IMG/VR virus record: IMGVR_UViG_3300035698_005795
Span: 1-22,663 of that record
Length of the DNA stretch: 22,663 bases
From: a virus
Reading direction: 5' to 3' (one strand)
The notes beneath the pieces are model-generated. The model did no database searches and was not told the origin of the DNA. It saw nothing but the letters and a program-made list of their open reading frames with translations. Position numbers and translations under genes: made by a program. Shown one piece after another: positions 7,648 to 15,434 of this stretch. Each line of letters opens with the position of its first letter. Positions within the stretch are counted from its first letter, which is position 1.

Positions 7648-8736
7648 CTACTCCTTTTCAAATACTATATCTAAGGTACAAGACTTATCATGAGGTATTG
7701 TGTCTATCTGAACGATCTTGAAATTTGGTAAATCCTTTTCAATATCTTCAAAGAACTTTCTACCTACATTTATTTTATGAGAAGGGTTACCAGTAGAATC
7801 TTCTACTCTTGGGTAACGCCCATTTTCCATATCTGGTATAAGAATAATTAAATGACCGCCAGATTTAATAAAAGTCCCCCAATTCAGTAAACAAGAAATC
7901 ATGGCTTCTCTTGTTGGTAAATCTTCTACCATATGGGAAGAAAAAACATACTCTAAGGTTTCAGAACCAGTTAATGTGTTTCCAGCAGCATTTAAAAATC
8001 CGTCAGTAGGTAACTGTTCTAAAGCTAAAGGTTGTGGTGAAACATCTACCCACATAATGCAAGAAGGGTCAAGCAAAGGACAGCACCCACAACCCATATC
8101 AACTCCGGTATCCTTAATAAAAAATTGCACGAAAGATAATTGGTAATCGTAAGCAGGTCGGAGATTTTGGTTGATCTCATTTATTTCATTTATATCGTCT
8201 ACTGTAATTTCTCCCCAGTTATTATCTTTCGGGCACCATAATGCAAAACCTTCTGTAGTAAGTAAGTTCTTTTCTCCTAATGAATCAACAAAATCATTTA
8301 CATCTGGAAAATCTCTTGTTGTGAAATAATCATGGAATAAAACTAATCCGCATTTCTTAACGGCTTCAAAATCATTCTTTGGGTACTCTCCAAAATGATT
8401 TCCATCAACAAAAGCGAAATCAAAAGATGTCGTTTCTATAAAAGGATAAATATCTTCTTCCTTTAAGACAAAAGGATACACATTTTTTATTTCAAGAAAG
8501 TCTAAAAACTCTTTCCTTTCTGGTTGCTCCTCAATATCAATGGTAATGACTTGATTTGCATATTGAGACATTATTGCGGCAGTTACACCTCGAAAAGTTC
8601 CGATTTCTACAACAACATTAAAAGGACCGTATTGCTTGCAGAAGTTTTCCAATTTTTCAAACCCTGCATTATAAAATACAGCACTCATATAAGTAACGGC
8701 TTCGTGTCCGAATTTTTGTATTAATTTATTTACCAT
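7648..8736 (-). CDS. Protein with two SAM-dependent methyltransferase domains
   Basis: 362-residue protein. Domain 1 (about residues 35-180) has the SAM-binding loop VVEIGTFRG near residue 44, then VITIDIE, FDFAFVDGNH and GLVLFHDYF, the pattern of Methyltransf_24-type class I enzymes. Domain 2 (about 205-360) starts with GVDMGCG, then WVDVSP and a late motif SGGHLIILIPD, like Methyltransf_11 enzymes. The second glycine loop is Cys-rich (MGCGCCPLL) and unusual. Such enzymes often methylate sugars in O-antigen and glycan clusters, fitting the neighbours. The start is set at the ATG 8736 because everything upstream in this frame overlaps the glycosyltransferase gene and looks non-native; GGAG lies 11 nt upstream. 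The exact substrate is unknown. Confidence 0.82.
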   Translation of the reverse strand: MVNKLIQKFGHEAVTYMSAVFYNAGFEKLENFCKQYGPFNVVVEIGTFRGVTAAIMSQYANQVITIDIEEQPERKEFLDFLEIKNVYPFVLKEEDIYPFIETTSFDFAFVDGNHFGEYPKNDFEAVKKCGLVLFHDYFTTRDFPDVNDFVDSLGEKNLLTTEGFALWCPKDNNWGEITVDDINEINEINQNLRPAYDYQLSFVQFFIKDTGVDMGCGCCPLLDPSCIMWVDVSPQPLALEQLPTDGFLNAAGNTLTGSETLEYVFSSHMVEDLPTREAMISCLLNWGTFIKSGGHLIILIPDMENGRYPRVEDSTGNPSHKINVGRKFFEDIEKDLPNFKIVQIDTIPHDKSCTLDIVFEKE

Positions 8737-9478
8737 TGGGATTTGTTCTCCATTTTCCAAAAGAAGCGTATTGTTTAAATTCTGGTTTAAGATCACATTC
8801 AAAGGCATCAGCACTAAGACCAAGTTCTTTTCTTCGTCCTTGCGCTCTTGCCCATTTCTTTTCAATATTTATTCGGTCTCTTGCGTCATCTTTACCATCG
8901 TAATGTAAAATATCAGCATCCACACATACATTAGTAAAAAGACCTTCATTTATGCCAAACATAATATGATGTGGTGAGTTAATAAAACTCATACCTGGTT
9001 TTTTAACGATTAATCTTAACTGGTAATCGGGATATTGTCCTATTACATTAAGCGGTACTGGCCATCCATCTTCTATAACAGCAAAAGGTGAACCCTCGTG
9101 TCTAAGGAGTTCAAAAGTTTTTCTACTAAAAGAAATAGTGTCTGCCTTTATAGATAACCGACCATTTTGATAATCATTTAACCACTGAATCAACTCATCC
9201 GAAAACCTTTCATCGAAATCAATAAAAATAGCCGTTTCTCCATGAGGCACATAAGAAAACCCGATATTCCTTTGCGTAATGTTCATGTCATGATACCACC
9301 CTAACCAAGGGTGTGTATAAGCTTCTGTTTTAGGATAATCGAGAACCATATCTACTGTATGGTCACCTGACCCTCCGTCAATAAGGATAAATCTTTCACA
9401 AAAAGGTTCATTAATTATATGACTAAGAACCCTTTCAACATAATGCACTTCATTTAAACTTTGGGCTAACACAATCAT
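8726..9478 (-). CDS. GT2 family glycosyltransferase
   Basis: 250-residue GT-A fold enzyme that would transfer a sugar from a nucleotide-sugar donor. An early LIDGGSGDHTVDMV (residues 32-45) is the usual nucleotide-binding segment, and AIFIDFDERFSDEL (83-96) holds the DxD-type metal site (D87, D89). A later DYQLRL and HYDGKDDARDRI fit the acceptor half. Length is normal for short GT2 enzymes, with no membrane segment. The ATG at 9478 overlaps the stop of the decayed endonuclease gene (ATGA), with AGGA 8 nt upstream, and the 3' end overlaps the methyltransferase start. Confidence 0.88.
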   Translation of the reverse strand: MIVLAQSLNEVHYVERVLSHIINEPFCERFILIDGGSGDHTVDMVLDYPKTEAYTHPWLGWYHDMNITQRNIGFSYVPHGETAIFIDFDERFSDELIQWLNDYQNGRLSIKADTISFSRKTFELLRHEGSPFAVIEDGWPVPLNVIGQYPDYQLRLIVKKPGMSFINSPHHIMFGINEGLFTNVCVDADILHYDGKDDARDRINIEKKWARAQGRRKELGLSADAFECDLKPEFKQYASFGKWRTNPNGK

Positions 9479-9974
9479 AATGAAGTTCCTTTCTTACGTC
9501 TATTTTGACAATTTTCTTTATGAGTAATAAAATAACAATTAGAAGATTCATAATTACCATTATTATTTATACGGTCTATTTCTAACCCTTTTTCATAACC
9601 ATTTCTTTCACACCATTCAATAAAACATTTAGGATCACTTTTCCACTCATTGCAAACAGTAATACTCCCCCACCATAATATTTATATGCTACATTTTTTG
9701 GATTACAACAACGGTTTTTTACTCCATTCCATACTTTATATATTGGATGGTATCTCATACCATGAATAGTGTTATCTTTTTTTGTTTTTTCTTTCCTTAA
9801 ACAACCACAAGATTTTATATCTCCAGATAAAAGATTTCCTCTTTATACAACTTTTATTGCACCGCAATCACATTGACATCTACAATGAGATTTTAAAACA
9901 CCACTTTTAAGTTTTTTATTAAATTCATTTAAAACAAGTAACCAACCAAATTTTGTATTTTTTATGCTTATCAT
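9475..9974 (-). pseudogene. Decayed HNH homing endonuclease gene (one nonsense codon, one frameshift)
   Basis: From ATG 9974 (AGGAG site 7 nt upstream) the frame reads SIKNTKFGWLLVLNEFNKKL, then CRCQCDCG, and is stopped by a TAA directly after KVV. The same frame resumes RGNLLSGDIKSCGCLRKE, then HGMRYHPIYKVWNGVKNRCC and KYYGGG. A one-base loss in a G run near 9674 shifts the frame; the next frame reads ITVCNEWKSDP, FIEWCERNGYEKGLEIDRIN and NGNYESSNCYFITHKENCQN to a TGA overlapping the next gene's ATG. This is the standard HNH homing endonuclease architecture of phages, with both lesions in conserved places. Its N-terminus resembles the shorter relic at 6932-7250, so the two are related. Confidence 0.85.
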
Positions 9975-10029
9975 GCTATTTCTCCTATTTTCTGCTGTGT
10001 CAGATCGTTTGTATGAGCAAACCTTTTAA

Positions 10030-12039
10030 TTAATCGAGTAATGACATAATAGATTTTTCAACACGATTAGGATTGATTGTGTTAATGCAAGGATTTTGAC
10101 ATAATCCTTCCATTTGGACATTGCCCCAACAGTGTGAAAGGGGCTTACAAACTCCTAAATGGTCAGGTTCAAGATTGATTATTCTATTTGGGCTACCGCA
10201 TGGACCTACCACTCTGGCCGGAGCAGGACCGTAAAGAACGACCACGGGAGTGTCAACAGCACCAGCAAGGTGGCTAACAAAAGAATCCACGCAAATGCAA
10301 CCGAGTGAATGAGCAAGGACAAAAGCACTTTCCTGAAAAGATAATTTTTCTCTAAGATCAAAGTCTGCATTTTTACATACCTTATCATCAAGTGAACCTA
10401 TTTGAACAATAGGATAAGGGAACCTACGAATTACAATATCCATATGATCATAAGTTCGGAATTTCTTATTTGCTCCTGCTGTGTGTACTACAATATACTT
10501 TTCAGGTAAACTTTTCTTTGGATCTTTTTGGTTAATAAACATTGCATCCGCTTTTACTTTTGTGAAATACGGGTACATGCTGTATAATGTCGCATCGAAA
10601 TTGTTCCAACCACCGGGAAGTATTTTCTCTCCGTGGGGGTTATAAACCACATCGTACTTTTCGGCTTGACTTTCATCCCAATTAATAATTTTATCCACAT
10701 AAGGATTATTCTCCACTATATTCATAAATTTTTTCTGTGTCATGTAAACAAGAGGTAATCCTTTATGGCGCTCTTTTAATCCCTTAAAGCAAGCCGTTGT
10801 CATTAGAACATCACCAGCAGAACTATGTTGGGCAAAAAGAATGGCCTTTATTTTACTCTTCGGTTTCTTGGGTTCAAAACAGCACAAAACGTCATTTACA
10901 TTATGTCCTTCTTTGCACCAGTTTAAAGCCCATTTTCTTGCTTCTTTTTCTAAATAACCATTATCATTTACTATGTATCCCTTGGCTATACGAACCATTA
11001 GTTCTACTAAATCTTCCAAGGAAACAGATTTACTTTCTACCCAGTGTTCTCCTCTTGGTGTCTGCATTGGTACAAGAGCAAATTGAGTTTCTGGTATTTT
11101 ATGAACAAGATTAGATGGTAAATCTTTATGTGCCGTTGAATCTGAAACAATAACAGGAGTATCACATAGCATTGCTTCAATAGGGCACCAAGATAAACCT
11201 TCTTGCATTGACGGCATAATAAAACAATCTATGGCATTATATACATTGCACATTTCTTTTGGTGAATATTTCTTCTCTTGACTCTTAGCTAAAATAGAAC
11301 CAGTAGGAAGACCAAGATCAACAGAGTACTGTGGTAAATCGTAAACAGAAGAAGGAAGAAAATCTGTATGGAGATATAAAACTGAATCTTCCAAACCTTC
11401 TACTTTTTTAACTTCGGAATAAGCTTTCATTAAAAGAGGTACGTTCTTTCTAATGGAACTTAAACCTATAAAACCAAATACAAATTGATCCTCTCTTAAA
11501 GTTTCAAAAATCGTGCTTCGAGCTTTCTTCCGATCAGGCAAAGGTTTCAGATTTGTAAGTTGATTTAAAGGGGGTCTAAAATAATGAAGATTGTTTACCC
11601 AAGGCTTTAATAGATTGAAAGCATATTCAGAGTACACTAATGGTACATCAAACGTATTGAACCAGGGAAGCCAATCCATTCTTACGGAATGTAGATCATA
11701 CGGAAATAAACCCATCAGGATAAATTTCTTGCTTGCTTGTACTCTTTTTATTCTTGGTAATGCTTCATGATAACGCCAAATATCAATACCAACAAAGAAT
11801 ATAACATCAAAGTCATAAAGTCGTATGGTATCAACAAGCTTTACGGGGTTCCATCCATTACCGTCTATAAAGAAAGTATCAAGCTGTTTAGGTATTTCTG
11901 GATGCAGTATTTCAAACGCAGAATAACAGGATACATCGTATTTGGTACGATCTACCTGTTCTAAGAGGGCTTTCATCATATGGCTATTACCAGCCACGCC
12001 AGAAGGGTGTTCTCCTACAAATAGTATTTTTTTCTTCAT
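10030..12039 (-). CDS. Two-domain glycosyltransferase: GT4 fused to GT9
   Basis: 669-residue protein. Residues 1-385 form a GT-B enzyme of the GT4 type: KILFVGEHPSGVAGNSHMM at the start, FGFIGLSSIRKN as the usual mid motif, and the EX7E motif EGLSWCPIE (about 280-288) followed by AMLCDTPVIVSD. Residues about 396-669 form a second GT-B domain like heptosyltransferases (GT9): LFAQHSSAGDVLMTT, VVHTAGANKKFRTYDHM and CVDSFVSHLAGAVDTPVVVL then YGP. The usual GT9 lengths are near 300-350, so this domain is compact. The ATG at 12039 is chosen because GAGG lies 8 nt upstream; the in-frame TTG at 12045 is too close. It is the first gene of the accessory cassette. Two consecutive sugar transfers by one polypeptide is the natural reading; donors and acceptor are unknown. 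Confidence 0.9.
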   Translation of the reverse strand: MKKKILFVGEHPSGVAGNSHMMKALLEQVDRTKYDVSCYSAFEILHPEIPKQLDTFFIDGNGWNPVKLVDTIRLYDFDVIFFVGIDIWRYHEALPRIKRVQASKKFILMGLFPYDLHSVRMDWLPWFNTFDVPLVYSEYAFNLLKPWVNNLHYFRPPLNQLTNLKPLPDRKKARSTIFETLREDQFVFGFIGLSSIRKNVPLLMKAYSEVKKVEGLEDSVLYLHTDFLPSSVYDLPQYSVDLGLPTGSILAKSQEKKYSPKEMCNVYNAIDCFIMPSMQEGLSWCPIEAMLCDTPVIVSDSTAHKDLPSNLVHKIPETQFALVPMQTPRGEHWVESKSVSLEDLVELMVRIAKGYIVNDNGYLEKEARKWALNWCKEGHNVNDVLCCFEPKKPKSKIKAILFAQHSSAGDVLMTTACFKGLKERHKGLPLVYMTQKKFMNIVENNPYVDKIINWDESQAEKYDVVYNPHGEKILPGGWNNFDATLYSMYPYFTKVKADAMFINQKDPKKSLPEKYIVVHTAGANKKFRTYDHMDIVIRRFPYPIVQIGSLDDKVCKNADFDLREKLSFQESAFVLAHSLGCICVDSFVSHLAGAVDTPVVVLYGPAPARVVGPCGSPNRIINLEPDHLGVCKPLSHCWGNVQMEGLCQNPCINTINPNRVEKSIMSLLD

Positions 12040-12083
12040 CTTCAATTCCTCGGCGGACTTGCGTCCACAAATTGATTGTTAAA

Positions 12084-12722
12084 CTAAACTTCTCGTGTAT
12101 CCTCGGATAGAGTACAAAAATCAACTTCATTATAGTTCCAGGGTATAATGGAGTCAACTTTAAAGTATCTATCATTTCCATCTAATTGGGCACCTGCAAA
12201 TATTCTATCGTTTATTTGTACTCCGATAGATTGCGGAAGAAAGAACATGTACTCTACATGTTCTAAATCTCCGATTGGGGCTTCAATAATTCTGTTTTCC
12301 AACATCTGACCAACGATAACACCGTAACAAGGATCTTGAACAGTAGCCCATATTGTCTCGGCTTGATACGTTTGACTATTCCAGGGTCTTTCACCTAACG
12401 GACGCTCAAGCGGGCCTACCGTATTTACTTTATACATGGTCATTTGGTAACGAAAAACAGCGTTTTCAAGCATTTCAGGATTTTTATTTAAAAGAAGGTA
12501 CTTGGTATCTATTTCTAAAAAGTCCAGGATATCACCAGCTACAATGGAAGTATTATAAGGGGCTTGTCCCTTAAGCATAAATTCCAAAGTCTCTGGTTTT
12601 GTTGCTTGAGTATTAACCTCAAACATAAGATATTCACCAGAAACATCTCCCCCACTACGGATCATTGTAATGGCAGTTCCTAAATCGGTGAATACTTCTT
12701 TTATATCCTGACCTAAACCCAT
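12084..12722 (-). CDS. Probable head-closure / neck protein
   Basis: 212-residue protein between the connector candidate and the sugar cassette. I do not recognise a specific family. It is mostly beta-type sequence (YMFFLPQSIGVQINDRIFAG, YFKVDSIIPWNY), as in head-closure or stopper proteins that plug the portal after packaging. The ending 'YFKVDSIIPWNYNEV' resembles the 'y.V..i.....' close of such proteins. The ATG overlaps the stop of the upstream gene as TAATG, with AGGTGG upstream. A role in the neck is inferred from order. Confidence 0.55.
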   Translation of the reverse strand: MGLGQDIKEVFTDLGTAITMIRSGGDVSGEYLMFEVNTQATKPETLEFMLKGQAPYNTSIVAGDILDFLEIDTKYLLLNKNPEMLENAVFRYQMTMYKVNTVGPLERPLGERPWNSQTYQAETIWATVQDPCYGVIVGQMLENRIIEAPIGDLEHVEYMFFLPQSIGVQINDRIFAGAQLDGNDRYFKVDSIIPWNYNEVDFCTLSEDTREV

Positions 12723-13177
12723 TAATTAGTACCACCTGGTGTGTAAACTATCTTATTATCGGAATCGTAAGTAAGATCAATTCCAGTTAAAGTCTCGTAT
12801 TTAAAACCAGCGTCAATCTTAGTACCAAATTGTTTAAATTCATCAGCACCAGAAAGCTCAAGCATGTTTTCCTCATAAGCTATTTTCCATTCCTTATCAG
12901 CAACAATAATCATCTTGTGTAAGTGTTCCCATTTTTGATTTAAATGAAAACCCTCTACACGAAACTTAAAAGCTACACCAGTTTCGAGCATGTAAAGCAT
13001 ATGGCGTTTAGCCCGCCGTTTCATCCACTCTACTTGAAAGTTATTTGTAACTGGCATTGTTACACCGAGTTCCCGTTCAGCGGCAGAAATACCATTCGTA
13101 TAATCTACGGCATCAAACTCGGAAGACAAAACCTTTAACTCTTGCTCCAGTATAATAGTGAGTTCCGATTCTGTCAT
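12722..13177 (-). CDS. Probable head-tail connector (adaptor) protein
   Basis: 151-residue protein, largely helical at its N-terminal two thirds (MTESELTIILEQELKVLSSE; WMKRRAKRHMLYMLETGVAF), which fits adaptor proteins that dock below the portal ring. No decisive motif. It ends in a TAATG junction with the next gene, so the two are probably translated together. The ribosome site is weak (AAGG at 10 nt), formed by the end of the Lys-rich gene. Confidence 0.55.
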   Translation of the reverse strand: MTESELTIILEQELKVLSSEFDAVDYTNGISAAERELGVTMPVTNNFQVEWMKRRAKRHMLYMLETGVAFKFRVEGFHLNQKWEHLHKMIIVADKEWKIAYEENMLELSGADEFKQFGTKIDAGFKYETLTGIDLTYDSDNKIVYTPGGTN

Positions 13178-13180
13178 GAC

Positions 13181-13690
13181 TTATTTACCTTTTTTCTTTT
13201 TAAGAACAGGTTTTGCTTTAAGAACAGGTTTTGCTTTAAGAACAGATTTTCCTTTCTTTCTTATGGCCGCTTCTTCCCGCTTGGTTTTTTTAATTAAGTC
13301 TGTAATTTCTTTTTTACTGGCATTGGCAACTTTATTAGCAGATTCTTTATTGGCTTTTTCTTTGTCAGCAGGATCCTTTGCTTCTTTTTCTTTAACCAAA
13401 TTATCTTCGTGTTGCTGTCTTTTCTTTGCTGCGGCTGCTTTGCTTCGTGCGGTTCTCTCCTCAGATGTTTCAATAACGGGTTTATCCTGGAGAGGTGTAG
13501 GTTTTTCAGGTGCAGTGTCCTGTCCTACTTCCTCTCCAGGAGGTCTTTCTGTCACCCTCACATGTTTGGAATTAATAGCTACTTCGGCTAAAATATCCCT
13601 GGGTATGGGGGCTACTTTATCATTAAAGATTTTCCCTTTTAAATGGGTTGTTTTTCCAGTTTTCAATGAGTGTAAAAGTTCAACCTTCAT
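13181..13690 (-). CDS. Lys/Ala-rich protein with repeated basic tail
   Basis: 169 residues. The first 50 look folded (KVELLHSLKTGKTTHLKGKI, FNDKVAPIPRDILAEVAI). From about residue 75 the sequence is low complexity, rich in Lys, Ala and Glu, probably helical or disordered, and ends in three near-identical units VLKAKP / VLKAKP / VLKKKK. It lies after the capsid genes where lambda carries FI, whose product assists DNA packaging; that is only a positional parallel. The basic tail could bind DNA. ATG at 13690, AGGAG 9 nt upstream. Confidence 0.72.
   Translation of the reverse strand: MKVELLHSLKTGKTTHLKGKIFNDKVAPIPRDILAEVAINSKHVRVTERPPGEEVGQDTAPEKPTPLQDKPVIETSEERTARSKAAAAKKRQQHEDNLVKEKEAKDPADKEKANKESANKVANASKKEITDLIKKTKREEAAIRKKGKSVLKAKPVLKAKPVLKKKKGK
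13199..13252. repeat. Three tandem 18-bp repeats in the Lys-rich gene
   Basis: Units TTTAAGAACAGGTTTTGC (plus strand) at about 13199-13216, 13217-13234 and a diverged copy at 13235-13252. They keep the reading frame and encode the repeated VLKAKP tail. Copy number could vary between relatives. Confidence 0.85.
13486..13540 (-). repeat. Long nested hairpin inside the Lys-rich gene
   Basis: Three nested inverted repeats: 10 bp (13486-13495 with 13531-13540), 5 bp (13497-13501 with 13524-13528) and 4 bp (13507-13510 with 13519-13522), about 19 bp in total with small internal loops. Entirely within coding sequence; no T-run follows. Confidence 0.7.
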
Positions 13691-13707
13691 GTTGATTGTC
13701 TCCTGTA

Positions 13708-14172
13708 TTAAACGGGTTTGATTTCTACTGTTAAAACCACATTACTCATTTCAGTTATCGGTGATGCTGTTCTTATCATGATCATATCACAAGAAAGAAC
13801 GTCACCAGATGAAATGTCATTAGCAGCACCATTTATAACACCTTCTGTTATTCCTGTACCCGAGGTTATTGTAGTAGCTTGAGCAGAAGTAGCGGAAGAT
13901 GCTGCTATTTTCGGCTGTGTGGTTAAACAAGAAACCCCATTAATTTTGAGGTCTCCAGCAATACTAAGAGGGTTGGCATTGATCTTTCCATTACCTCCTG
14001 CAGAAAGCCATACTTTCATAACTTTAGAAGCGGTACCGCAAGCTCCGAGCAGTAAGCCAAGTCGGGTGGCTATAATCTCACCCGACAAGGCTAAGGTCAA
14101 AGGAGAAGGAAGATCATTGGCAACTTGTTCTGACTGATTAATCGGAATTCTTGGACCAAGACTCCGTGCCAT
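13708..14172 (-). CDS. Unrecognised head-region structural protein
   Basis: 154-residue protein just downstream of the major capsid gene. It is rich in Ala, Ser, Thr, Gly and Ile (for example KINANPLSIAGDLKINGVSC, ITSGTGITEGVINGAAND) and ends with a strand NVVLTVEIKPV. It has few charged residues, a beta-sandwich-like pattern and no signal peptide. It may be a second capsid decoration or spike protein. The ATG at 14172 follows AAAGGAG at normal spacing. Only 13 bp separate it from the capsid gene, so it should be strongly expressed. Confidence 0.7.
   Translation of the reverse strand: MARSLGPRIPINQSEQVANDLPSPLTLALSGEIIATRLGLLLGACGTASKVMKVWLSAGGNGKINANPLSIAGDLKINGVSCLTTQPKIAASSATSAQATTITSGTGITEGVINGAANDISSGDVLSCDMIMIRTASPITEMSNVVLTVEIKPV
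14055..14092 (-). repeat. Hairpin near the start of the head-region gene
   Basis: Perfect 8-bp arms GTCGGGTG (14061-14068) and CACCCGAC (14079-14086) with a 10-nt loop, flanked by a 2x2 internal loop and 4 more pairs (AGCC with GGCT). Lies 80-117 nt downstream of the ATG at 14172. Confidence 0.65.
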
Positions 14173-14185
14173 GATTTTCTCCTTT

Positions 14186-15418
14186 CTATTTAATGGTTAA
14201 CTGATAGATTGCATCTCTATGGTACATAATAGGCAATCCTTTATTCTGGGTTCTGATAAAAGTTCCTTCAGGATCCCAGGTGTCTTTGGTATCAGTAAAG
14301 AGTCCCCATCTACGAGCAAGACTAAAAGGAGCTTCCTTGTAAGTGGCAATAGCGTTTCCGTCAACCGTGGGAGCCATCATAACAAATTTGTCATCACCAA
14401 CAAATTTGTTAACTTGTTCCACGTAATCCTGGCCAGCTGTAAAAGCTCCGGTAGTTGCTGCAACGGTAAGTGTACCAGCTTCTCTATCAATAGCAGAAAT
14501 AGTAACTACTTCCGAAGTACCCGCGGACTTATTATAAAGAGTAGCACTTCCGGTAGCAAAATCAGCAGCATCACCAACGGTAATGGTAGTTCCAGAAGCG
14601 GCGATATTTGCTGTAATAAACTGTTTTACGGTGTACTTTGAATCGTAAATCAGCATTGTAATGTCAAGCAACTTACCAAGCACTTCGGGGTTGATACCGA
14701 GAATAGAACCGGCGCCCTTTGTAAACAGATCACCATTACCAAAAGAACTCTTAGATAACAAACTCTGGATGGAAGAATCCTCAGCTATATAACGGAGAAC
14801 CTTAGAGTTACAGATGGACAGGGTAGCAAGAGAATCAGTGGCATCATGCACTACCTCTTTACCATCCCAAACATCCCCAACAATATCCTTTTGTGAACCA
14901 TTGCTCCAGTAATAATTAGCTGCAAGAGCTACCTGGTTAGCAGAAGGAATATTGTAATCAACAGAAAGATATGTACCGCCCTTAGAAGAATAGTCAAACT
15001 CACCGGAAGTAATCATCTTGGCAAACATCCATTCTTTTCTGCGGTCTGAACGGTAACGCAGGGAACGCAAATCTCTTGCAAGTCTGGCTCGTGCCCCGAG
15101 GTACTGTGATTCTGTTCCTTCTTTCCTGAGGTTATTTAAAAACTCTTCGTCATAGTAAGATTTCTCTTTCCAGTATGCAGCTTCCGCAGAATGAGGAGCC
15201 ACGCCAGGGGGTGAGTACCGAGGTGCAACGGTACCTGGAGATACAAAAGGGGTCATGCCCCTATTTCCAGTCTGGGATTCCCATTTAATGGTAGAACTTT
15301 CAGCCTTTTCAGATCCAAACATGTTAGATAAAATCATGGTCGGAGCAGCCTGGAATTTCGTTACCAGTTTATTAAGCCTACTCAATCTAAGATCAGGTAT
15401 TTCTGATGGTCCTTTCAA
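14186..15418 (-). CDS. Major capsid protein, lambda E-like, with an inserted beta domain
   Basis: 410-residue capsid subunit. Residues 80-145 (AYWKEKSYYDEEFLNNL, then ARLARDLRSLRY and EWMFAKMITSGEFDY) match the pattern of the lambda gpE family (HK97 fold). The C-terminus (FVMMAPTVDGNAIATY, WDPEGTFIRTQNKGLPIMYH) also fits. Residues about 268-333 (ANIAASGTTITVGDAADFAT, EVVTISAIDREAGTLTVAAT) look like an extra small beta domain between the capsid core halves, so the protein is longer than lambda E (341). The start is a TTG at 15418, since a perfect AAGGAGG lies 8 nt upstream and no ATG is near. It follows the decoration gene by 16 bp. Confidence 0.9.
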   Translation of the reverse strand: MKGPSEIPDLRLSRLNKLVTKFQAAPTMILSNMFGSEKAESSTIKWESQTGNRGMTPFVSPGTVAPRYSPPGVAPHSAEAAYWKEKSYYDEEFLNNLRKEGTESQYLGARARLARDLRSLRYRSDRRKEWMFAKMITSGEFDYSSKGGTYLSVDYNIPSANQVALAANYYWSNGSQKDIVGDVWDGKEVVHDATDSLATLSICNSKVLRYIAEDSSIQSLLSKSSFGNGDLFTKGAGSILGINPEVLGKLLDITMLIYDSKYTVKQFITANIAASGTTITVGDAADFATGSATLYNKSAGTSEVVTISAIDREAGTLTVAATTGAFTAGQDYVEQVNKFVGDDKFVMMAPTVDGNAIATYKEAPFSLARRWGLFTDTKDTWDPEGTFIRTQNKGLPIMYHRDAIYQLTIK

Positions 15419-15434
15419 CTATCCCACCTCCTTC

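Noticed and set aside
8737-8865. N-terminal extension of the methyltransferase gene upstream of 8736
   Set aside because: It overlaps the end of the GT2 gene and its translation does not fit a methyltransferase; the ATG at 8736 is the better start.
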